The notes under the pieces are model-generated. The model made no database searches and had not been told where the DNA came from. It saw only the letters and a list, made by a program, of their open reading frames with translations. A stretch of 16,283 nt of DNA, taken from NCBI GenBank assembly GCA_910592005.1, contig CAJVPP010002110.1, positions 1 through 16,283 on the forward strand, given 5' to 3'. Of this stretch, positions 9,910 to 16,283 are shown piece by piece. Each line of letters opens with the position of its first letter. Within the stretch, counting starts at the first letter, position 1. Source of the stretch: Funneliformis mosseae (taxonomy: Eukaryota > Glomeromycota > Glomeromycetes > Glomerales > Glomeraceae). The position numbers and the translations under genes are program-made.

Positions 9910-10149
9910 TTTTTTAATTGTAATTTTCCTATATAAAGGGCATGAAAATGTCTTGGAAAAAGACAGATTCGAAGGAGATTCTAACAAGTTCTTAACATTG
10001 TATTTAAAATACATTTAATAACAATAATAAACACATTTAATATTTTGCAAACATAAAACTTATAATTTATTTCTTGTTAACTAAATAAACTCTCTAATAA
10101 ATAGCGTGTCAAGTTGATTGGATTTAAGTTATAGCTACTGTCTCCCTGA
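9910..10149. other. Spacer between the two minisatellite modules
   Basis: It begins with TTGTAATTTTCC (compare TTGTATTTTCC at about 11450, just after array 2), followed by a TATA-like TATATAAAGG at 9930-9939. A patch of higher GC follows at 9937-9995 and is open on both strands: on the plus strand HENVLEKDRFEGDSNKF up to a stop near 10016. The rest is AT-rich. It could hold LTR promoter sequence or a small coding remnant, but neither is established. Confidence 0.35.
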
Positions 10150-11242
10150 CTTCAAATCATAGTTAACTTATTCGACAGAAAGAGTAACGTTAATAACGTG
10201 ACTCCTTCAAAAAGAGATCTTGCTAGTCAGAAATCAGATAATTCTCAATCCTAACTAACATACTAATTTAGAGACGAAAGGTCTTATACCTTCTCTGTAT
10301 AGCTTAATAGAAGAAGAAATACTTTGAATACTTTTACAAGTACGAAAAGAATATCTGGAAGACTATCAAATATGAATATAAAATCTAAAATTAATCAACC
10401 TCAATCCCAATCACCTCAATCTAATACTATTGAAACTCCTCTTCAAGAAATTGTAAAATCTTCTTTAAATATTCACGACTTAGATACTAAGCTAGATAAT
10501 AGTCAAGTATACTTTAATAGTCCTTACAATCTTAACAAAACTAAAGCAGATAGGATTATAAAGAAAGATAATACTGAATATTTACTAATTAATAATCTAA
10601 ATTTTGAATACAATGATAACGAAACAGTAAATACTTTGAGAATTACAGCTGAAATAATTAATTCTTAATCAAAAGATAAAGGTTCAGAAATTGATAATTT
10701 GATTACAGGTTTCTATAATATCTCATCTTCTTCAGGATATAGAAAATATTAATCAAGTTTAAATACTTCAAATATTTTAAATCAAACAACTATTAGAAAG
10801 TTAGAAACTACTATTGCATCTATTTCTATTGAAAATCTTATCAATATTTCTAAAGCAACTGAGTCAAAGAGAATCACATTCAAATTAACTGAAAATATCT
10901 CTAATTCTTTTCAATCTCATAATCCTTCAAATATAAATCTTTTATCAAGTATAAATACTAGAAGTTCTAATCTCTCTTCTAGATTTAGAATTGGAAGCAA
11001 TATAGCATAATAAAGTATAGTCAATCGTATTAATGGAATCTAATACATCTAATATATTTAGTACATCTAATATAGAAAATGCAGGATTTGGAATTGCTTT
11101 AATTCAAACTATTGCTACTCAATCTATATTCAACATAAACACATTTAATACTAATACTAACTATTATAACTTTTAGATAGCGTTGAAATCATGATCTGTG
11201 ACTATTCTAAAATAAAGTCATATGATCTAAATGATCAATATA
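10150..11242 (+). pseudogene. Degraded Ser/Thr/Asn/Gln-rich reading frame, module 2
   Basis: One plus-strand frame runs from 10150 to about 11030 with only seven stops in roughly 295 codons. All are TAA or TAG and all sit in Gln/Ser-rich context, for example SDNSQS*LTY*FRDERS, FSV*LNRRRNTLNTFTSTKR and GYRKY*SSL. After a frameshift near 11030 a short clean frame follows (ATG 11033 to TAG 11174-11176, MESNTSNIFSTSNIENAG), which continues in frame to the second minisatellite. Upstream residues are basic (RRRNT, TSTKRISGR). The remainder is disordered and rich in Asn, Ser, Thr and Ile. No enzymatic motif is seen and no family is recognised. It has no ATG at its open start and lies between two LTR-like repeats, so a retroelement accessory protein is the likeliest origin. 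A captured host gene is the alternative. Confidence 0.5.
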
Positions 11243-11440
11243 GTTGACAAAGTTGATGAAATTGATAGAGTTGCTAAAGTTGTCAATGTTAATCAAGTGG
11301 ACATATTAAATATATGGATTATATTTATTATATTTATTAATTATATCTTATTTATTATATATATTATATTTATCATAGTTATATTATTTGTTCTCTTTAT
11401 TATATTTGTTATAGTTGATTTTATATTATTTTATTTTATA
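11243..11440 (+). repeat. 9-bp minisatellite array 2, 22 units, in frame
   Basis: 198 bp again divide into exactly 22 units of 9 bp and are closed by a TAA at 11441-11443. Early units are GTTGACAAA, GTTGATGAA, ATTGATAGA, GTTGCTAAA (VDK, VDE, IDR, VAK). Later units are ATTATATTT-like and encode WII, FII, FIN, YIL. The same composition gradient and unit number are seen in the array at 9712-9909, and the core units are related (AAAGTTGAC versus AAATCTGCC). The hydrophobic run looks like membrane helices but is a by-product of the repeat. Confidence 0.75.
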
Positions 11441-11443
11441 TAA

Positions 11444-11640
11444 ATATCTTGTATTTTCCTTTGAATTAAAAAGTAACTCAAGTTAAGATTTTAGGATAAA
11501 TCAAGAGTTTAATAAAGGAATTGTTAAATTTATTTACTATTGCCTTTTATTATATCTTCATATAGGCGTGATTGTGATATTGTCTTATATTTAATTTGAC
11601 AAATTGAATTAAAAGTTTATTGTTTAAGTTTACAGATACC
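11444..11640 (+). repeat. LTR-like repeat, copy 2 (probable 5' LTR of the gag-pol element)
   Basis: It shares ordered anchors with 8808-9075 (listed there) and ends CAGATACC only 28 bp before the Gag ATG. AATAAAGGAA at 11511 could serve as a polyadenylation or promoter element. A TATAGGCGTG patch at 11561 keeps one of the few CpGs here. No convincing tRNA primer-binding site was identified in the short leader at 11641-11667, and the 5' boundary next to the minisatellite is uncertain. Confidence 0.45.
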
Positions 11641-11667
11641 AAGTCAACAGCATAATTACTTTAACAA

Positions 11668-12440
11668 ATGACTATGACGTTATAAGCTATAAACTTCAAT
11701 CTAGCAGAAAATGTAGCTCAAGTAAATTGAGTAGAATTAAACTTAGTCAAACCTACTTATTTTCATAAGACAGATAATGAGAAATCATATGAATGGCTTA
11801 CTTCTTTTAAACGAGTAGCCACGGCTAATCAATTAATTAATAATAGAAAAATAGCTATTGCTATAAGATACTTAAGAGACACAGCTACCAAATAATATGA
11901 TGAAAATCAGTATAATTTTCAAAATTAGAATTTATAAGAAAGCTAATATAACTTCATTAACTATTTCTTAAATTACTTTGCTAATGCTACTATGAAAAAT
12001 AAATGGATAACTGACTTGAAATTGATTCATCAACAACTAGGATAAAGTATAGCTGATTATACTTAAAAATATAAGATATTAATTCAACAAGTTAATCATG
12101 CAGAAGGATTTAAACAATAATATATCATTAGAAATTTATTAGTTTCATATATCATGACAATAGTAGTAAAACATAGCCTAAATAATTTAGATACAGTTAT
12201 AACTAAAGCAAAAGAAATTGAGACAGGTTTTATTATTGCTCAACCCATTCAACAGCAGCAGATCATGGAAAATCAAATAAAATTATTACAATAACAAGTT
12301 TCTTAATTAACTGCAAATCTGACCAACATTCAAGTTCAACAAACAAATTAATATAATAATTGAAATAATCAAAATCGTAATCAAAGAAATTAGCATAATT
12401 ATCTGCTAAATTGACGTTCCTTTATTCATTATTATTTGAT
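11668..12440 (+). pseudogene. gag: Decayed retrotransposon Gag (capsid/nucleocapsid)
   Basis: From the ATG at 11668 a single frame runs about 250 codons without an indel but with 15 stops: 10 TAA, 2 TAG and 3 TGA. It starts MTMTL*AINFNLAENVAQ and shows the pattern of a retrotransposon Gag capsid domain: YFHKTDNEKSYEWLTSF, RKIAIAIRYLRDTATK*YDE (the stop is at the conserved Trp), KNKWITDLKLIHQQLG and IADYT*KYKILIQQVNHAEG. Then come a Gln-rich stretch (PIQQQQIMENQ) and an Asn/Arg tail (NNQNRNQRN). Near 12404-12432 a one-base-shifted C-x2-C-x4-H pattern suggests a ruined nucleocapsid zinc knuckle. Stops fall almost only at Gln- or Trp-like positions, so this is point-mutation decay. Confidence 0.82.
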
Positions 12441-12540
12441 TATTATTATTAGGTTAAAAGTTAGATTGAAATTGAGTTTGTAGTTGAGTCTTAGTTTTTG
12501 TTTCTGATTGATAATCTTTGACTATATATTCTTCTTTCTC

Positions 12541-13540
12541 ACAGTTCTAACATTAACAGAAAAGGCTAAAATTGAACAAGAAACTTATATGACTACTAGA
12601 TCAATTTTATCACAAATTACTTAAATTATATTACTACAATCTGAATCTATTCAAAAATAATAAAATAAAACCCTATCTCAATCACCAAAACCTAAATCAA
12701 ATGTTCAAGTTACACTAGTAAAATCTTATTATAAATAACCTTATAGAATAATTAAAAATCTTAGATATTATAATGCTAATGTTACTTTTAGACAACTATT
12801 AAAGAACCCTTTTTACCTTCAAAAAGTAAAAAATGAATAAAGAAGATTGAAAAAGAAATGAAAATTAGGATAAATATTACTCAAACTCATATAACTGATA
12901 ATAATAAATATATTGCTGCTAGATATATTATGAGATTTAAATTAAATCTAATTGAAACTATTTTAGATTCAGATGTAGTTATATATATAATTTCAACTAT
13001 GTTAACCTCCAAACTCAATATTAAACCTGACAAGTCTTCTGATATTTAGTTGTAACTGCAGACAGAAAATGTAAAAGATCATTGAAAATTATAATCTCTA
13101 TCTCTCTTATCTTATAAGAAACAATATTTTCAGTTGATTTATAAATAATTGAATTAACTTAAGATACCTTATTATTAGAAATAAATTGATTTAAAGCATT
13201 TGACACAAAAATATACTTTAATCAAAATAAACTAAGAGTTAAAATTGATAAGCAAATTATTGAATCACCTATAAAATGTATTGAGAAAACCAAACCATTC
13301 TTTAGAATTTTAGCAAATACTGCAAAAAATAAAGAAGAAGAATATATCGATGAAGTCCTATATGAAACAGATCTTTTTCAAGTAAAAAATGATAATAATC
13401 TTTCTTCTGATCTAAATAAAGAAAGCGATAAATTAGAATGTATTGAATAGCCTAACTAAGAAAAAGAAATTATTGCTCTTTATAGTAGATACACTGAAGA
13501 AGAAACAGAAGAACAGGAAATAATTAAAGCACTTATACTA
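12541..13540 (+). pseudogene. Decayed retropepsin-type protease and acidic linker of pol
   Basis: The first part reads LTLTEKAKIEQETYMTTRS, then YRIIKNLRYYNANVTFRQLL and LKNPFYLQKVKNE, a conserved-looking segment before the protease. The stop-free stretch 12858-13049 holds ITDNNKYIAARYIMRFKLN and ILDSDVVIYIISTML. Here the catalytic D-S/T-G loop is altered to DSD (12966-12974), a Gly-to-Asp change. Downstream, LDT-like DTLLLEIN*FKAFDTKIYF corresponds to the retropepsin LLGxDW flap-end motif with Trp lost. Next comes an acidic linker (KNKEEEYIDEVLYETDLF, then YTEEETEEQEII) leading to the polymerase. Frameshifts occur near 13040 and 13540. By family it would process Gag-Pol, but this copy is dead. 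Confidence 0.72.
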
Positions 13541-14880
13541 AAGAAATTATTTCAACTAGAGGAATTGACATTAGACAAACTTCTTATATTAATTATCAAA
13601 TCCTTTTAAAACTAAATATATAACCTATCGCTCATCTTTTATATCGATTGAATTAAAAAAATAAAGATTTCTTAAAAAAAGAAATTGATAAAATATTAGA
13701 AAAAGAAATTATTTAAGCTTTAGAAAGTCTATAGATCTCTTCAATTGTGATCATATTTAAAAAGATAGGAGATCTTAGAATATATTTGATTATCATTCCC
13801 TAAATTCAGTAACAGTCATAGATCAATATTCAATATCAAATATGTAGAATCAATTAGAAAATTTTAGAACTGCTAGATACTAAACTTAGCAAGTGATTAT
13901 TGGTAAGTAATAATGCATCCAGATAATTAAGCGAAAACAGCTTTTATCATATCTTCAGGACTTTATGAATTCAAAGTGATGCCTTTGGTTTAAAGAATAT
14001 ATCTGCTACTTTTCAAAGATTAATAAATAGAGTTCTACATCAATTAATTGAAAAATTTTGTGCTATTTATTTAAACAATATTATCATTTATTTAACTACA
14101 TTTCAAGATTATTATAACTATATGTAACAAGTTTATACCAGTTTAAAGAAAGTAGAATTAAAAATAAAACTAGAGAAATACACATTTGTAGTAAATAAAG
14201 TTAGTTATTTAAGTCATATTATAGAAAGTAATGGAATCAAACCTGACCAAAGAAAAATCCAAACTATGGTTGATTTACTTATACTAAGAAATCTAAAAGA
14301 AATATGAATGGTATTAGAACTCTTTTCTTATTATCAACGATTTATTCAAGATTTTGCAAAGATTGCAAGATCTCTTCATAATCTAACTAAAAAAAATACT
14401 ACTTGAAATTGGACAATACAACACCAAGATTCATTTGATGAGTTAAAATTCAAAATGATTACAGTTTCAGTTTTTATTCAATCTGATTTAAATAAAGCAT
14501 TTATCATTTAAATAATGTGTCAAATAAAGGATTAGAAGTTGTATTTCTCAAAGAAATGACTAAGAACTTGAATAACCAATAGTCTATATAAGTAAAAAAT
14601 TATCTGATTTAGAGTTAAAATATATAATCACTGAAAAAGAATGTTTTGCAATTCGATAGGCTATTGAACATTTTAATCATTATCTTTGTTATCAACCCTT
14701 TGAAGTAATAACTGACCACTCTGCATTGAATTAGTTGTTAATTACTAAACATGTAAAAGGTTGAGTTTCTAAATGGGCTCTCTTCTTATAAGCTTATAAT
14801 TTTACTATTAAGCATTATTCAGAAATAAGAATCAAAATGCTAATACATTTTCACAGATGATTTCAATCCACATAACTTTA
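13540..14880 (+). pseudogene. Decayed Ty3-type reverse transcriptase and RNase H
   Basis: Ordered RT landmarks are QPIAH-like *PIAHLLYRLN, FLKKEIDKILEKEII, SSIVIIFKKIGDLRIY, MHPDN*AKTAFIISSGLYEF, KVMPFGL (broken by a one-base deletion near 13985), ATFQRLINRVLHQLI and FCAIYLNNIIIYL. The catalytic YLDD has become YLNN at 14068-14079. A connection domain follows (VSYLSHIIESNGIKPDQRKI, SYYQRFIQDFAKIARSLHNL). RNase H shows FDELKF, a damaged TDAS site (near 14515), SDLELKYIITEKECFAI, FEVITDHSAL and VSKWALFL*AYNFTIKHYS. Stops are spread throughout. By family this copies element RNA into DNA in cytoplasmic particles. Here both Asp residues of the polymerase signature are lost. Confidence 0.88.
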
Positions 14881-15739
14881 ACAGAAGAATTAGAAAAAGA
14901 ATTAATTACTAATTCTAAATGGATCTAAGTATATTTTTCAGCTTTAGACATATTAGAATATCAAACTAAATAGCAATAGAATGGATTAATGAATAATCAT
15001 CAATACAGAAGGAATTCTTACTCTTGCAATGAAACTGATCACCATTTGTACTAGTATTGCATTTTCTGTTTTTAATATACAAACTCTTATGGAAATTATA
15101 TATCTTCTCCTAATGAATGTACTTTGTGTAAATGTGACAATTATTATCAAGAATTTTCAGACTATATTGATAAAGAATATTACTAATAAAATGAATATTC
15201 AGATAAAAGTTTATATCCTTAAAGAAGTGATGATAAATCAGAATATTATTTCAGTTAAGAAGACTTTAAATTTATAGTCAATAGTAAAGAAAAAATTGGA
15301 GATAAAATATGCATAACATATATCTTCAAACTGCTGAGTTTAAATAAACAACTATCAAATAAATACAAAATTGTTCATTAGTAGAAGTAAGACAGAATTA
15401 TTCTGTTAATTGCATCCTTTACAGAAAGATTACTTTAGAACTAGAATATGATTGCATTTTTGAATACAAACTTAGGCAGATTCATTTTAAGATGATTCCT
15501 GAAGCTTTGACAAATAAAATCTTTTGAGACATTTCTGAAAAAGTGCAACATCACAGTGAAGCTTGTCATGCTGCAGTAAATTTATTATAACTACCTCTTA
15601 ACCTTCAAACTTCTGACGACTTGACTGAAGATGAATTAAATGAATGTTTAATTCTTATAGACTAACTATCATACCAATTATTGCATCAAATTTTAATGAA
15701 ACTCAAAGTCGTATATCTACTCCTGAATTAGATTTTTAA
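14881..15739 (+). pseudogene. Decayed Cys-rich C-terminal region of pol; no integrase recognised
   Basis: After RNase H the frame continues with LTEELEKELITNSKWI and SALDILEYQTK. A Cys-rich block follows: CNETDHHLY*YCIFCF, with CxxC at 15058-15069, then 16 residues, then CTLCKC (CxxCxC) at 15118-15135. Next is an acidic Tyr/Asp/Ser segment (DNYYQEFSDYIDKEYY). A second segment in another frame reads VNCILYRKITLELEYDC, LRQIHFKMIPEALTNKIF, HHSEACHAAVNLL and SDDLTEDELNECLILI. A short tail (ETQSRISTPELDF) ends at the TAA at 15737-15739. In-frame stops in the Cys-rich part are all TAA/TAG. I see neither the HHCC zinc finger nor the D-D-35-E core of a retroviral-type integrase in this stretch. The role is unknown, and a zinc-binding domain is possible. 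Confidence 0.55.
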
Positions 15740-15819
15740 ATATTACTACCTTTTATTATTCTCATATTAATTATTCTAATATCATAATTATATTTTATTT
15801 TATATTATTTCATTTTTAA

Positions 15820-15890
15820 AGAGTTAGCATCTAGTTGAATAGCATTAGTGAGTGAAAGTCTCAAGTTTATTTTAATTGAATGAAAGTAAA
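15820..15890 (+). repeat. Possible truncated 3' LTR
   Basis: Short ordered similarity to LTR-like copy 1: GTTAGC (15823 and 8808), AGT-GAATAGC (15833-15843 and 8836-8846), and TCAAGTTTATTTTAATT (15861 on) versus TTAAGTTGTAAATTAATT (8854 on). The similarity stops near 15885, before the AATAAAGG anchor. Position after the pol stop is right for a 3' LTR, but the match is weak. Confidence 0.3.
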
Positions 15891-16205
15891 AGTGTAAGCA
15901 TTGTGACTTACAGCTTAATTATTTACAATATATATATAATAATATTTTGAACTTTAATAATATTTAAATCACAATAAGTTTTTTGATCATATTCAATCTA
16001 ATAGAGATAAGAAAAAGTTCATAAGTATAGCCAATATTTTATAATTCAAAATACAAATTTATATTGTTTTGATCGAAAAAGTTATTACAAGTTCTCAAAA
16101 GATAGAATTAAAATCTTTTCTATATATGATGCATAATAATCTTATAGCTAGACATTTTGGATGAGAAATCATATTTAATAAAATCAAAACTTGATATATT
16201 AGCTA
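15891..16205. other. Gene-free AT-rich DNA
   Basis: Frequent stops in all frames and no motif seen. It contains a short TA run near 15929-15939 only. Confidence 0.55.
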
Positions 16206-16210
16206 AAGTT

Positions 16211-16273
16211 CCGGACGAGTCGAGTTAACTCACGAGTCAGATAAGCCGAGTCGAGTTCAAATCAAGTCGAGTT
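16211..16273. repeat. CpG-rich CGAGT-motif repeat at the right edge
   Basis: CGAGTCGAGTT occurs at 16216-16226 and 16247-16257, with CAAGTCGAGTT at 16263-16273 and CACGAGTCAG between them. GAGTTAACTC at 16222-16231 is a perfect 10-bp palindrome, so part of the repeat is also present inverted. About 62 bp hold seven CpGs, in sharp contrast to the CpG-poor DNA to the left. The block is followed by a T run at the window edge and may extend beyond it. It may be part of a dispersed family or a transposon end. Confidence 0.7.
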
Positions 16274-16283
16274 GGTGTTTTTT

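Larger units (their letters stand above)
11444..15890 (+). mobile_element. Decayed Ty3-type LTR retrotransposon
   Basis: Plus-strand order is LTR-like repeat, Gag, remnant of a zinc knuckle, retropepsin, acidic linker, reverse transcriptase, RNase H, Cys-rich C-terminal region, then a possible 3' LTR stump. The domain order up to RNase H is that of Ty3/Gypsy elements. Integrase, normally downstream of RNase H, is not recognisable. All domains carry many stops and several frameshifts, and both retropepsin and polymerase have lost key residues, so the copy is dead. Both outer boundaries are approximate, and no target-site duplication was found. Confidence 0.75.

Noticed and set aside
9703..10014. 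Minus-strand 103-codon open frame with RYS/RFG/RFS-like tripeptides.
   Set aside because: Most of it is the complement of the 9-bp minisatellite, where a 3-codon period keeps a frame open by itself. The plus strand continues an identifiable coding remnant. A short minus-strand peptide cannot be wholly excluded.
11231..11443. 70-codon open frame resembling a small membrane protein.
   Set aside because: The hydrophobic run is the translation of ATTATATTT-type minisatellite units and continues the frame of a degraded upstream sequence. It is not an independent gene.
9062..11660. A novel defence-type or multi-gene functional system.
   Set aside because: The coding remnants are broken, lack catalytic motifs and lie between LTR-like repeats, so retroelement debris explains them better.
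12858..13049. 63-codon open frame as a separate small gene.
   Set aside because: It is a stop-free stretch of the retropepsin remnant (altered D-S-G loop inside it), with coding sequence continuing on both sides.
15029..15277. 82-codon open frame after RNase H.
   Set aside because: It lies in a different frame from the Cys-rich pol continuation, which fits the preceding frame and shows Gln-to-stop decay. The open frame looks like its shadow.
11668..15739. Possible stop-codon reassignment (TAA/TAG = Gln, as in some ciliates), which would open long frames.
   Set aside because: CAA and CAG are used alongside the stops, some stops sit at conserved Trp positions, TGA stops and frameshifts also occur, catalytic residues are lost, and the intact gene at 1-425 has no in-frame TAA/TAG.

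Overview
This is a very AT-rich eukaryotic window. By eye most of it is well under 25% GC. It looks like a fungal nuclear genome, and a Glomeromycotina (arbuscular mycorrhizal) genome is my best guess. That guess rests on the base composition, the style of the Ty3-type and Tc1-type transposon remnants, a low-complexity Asn/Thr/Lys-rich host-type protein at the left edge, and a CGAGTCGAGTT repeat at the right edge. The standard genetic code applies.

Layout: (1) 1-425, minus strand, the open 5' end of an unrecognised protein-coding gene that runs off the left edge. This is the only intact coding sequence I can support. (2) 426-3633, gene-free AT-rich DNA with one small 31-bp tandem repeat. (3) 3634-5510, a degenerate direct-repeat array (spacings of about 140 and 300 bp), into which a complete 1,262-bp Tc1/mariner element (3744-5005) has inserted. 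The element has TA duplications, 28-bp terminal inverted repeats and a dead minus-strand DD34E transposase. (4) 5495-8460, an A/purine tract followed by gene-free AT-rich DNA. (5) 8464-11660, a mosaic of LTR-like repeats, two degraded Ser/Thr/Asn/Gln-rich reading frames, and two 9-bp-period minisatellites, each of exactly 22 units and each in frame with the degraded frame before it. (6) 11668-15739, plus strand, a decayed Ty3-type gag-pol: Gag, retropepsin, reverse transcriptase and RNase H, followed by a Cys-rich C-terminal region where an integrase would be expected. (7) 15740-16205, gene-free DNA with a possible 3' LTR stump. (8) 16211-16273, a CpG-rich CGAGT repeat.

The window reads as a transposon graveyard beside one host gene. 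Decay is strongly directional. In-frame stops are mostly TAA/TAG where Gln or Trp is expected. Catalytic residues are lost by G-to-A changes (YLDD to YLNN, DSG to DSD). All six differences between the Tc1 terminal repeats are transitions. CpG is nearly absent except in the left-edge gene and the right-edge repeat. This pattern fits cytosine deamination of silenced repeats, either by 5-methylcytosine decay or by a RIP-like process. No functional mobile element, RNA gene, CRISPR array or new defence-type system was found. The least explained part is the pair of coding-plus-minisatellite modules at 9062-11443.
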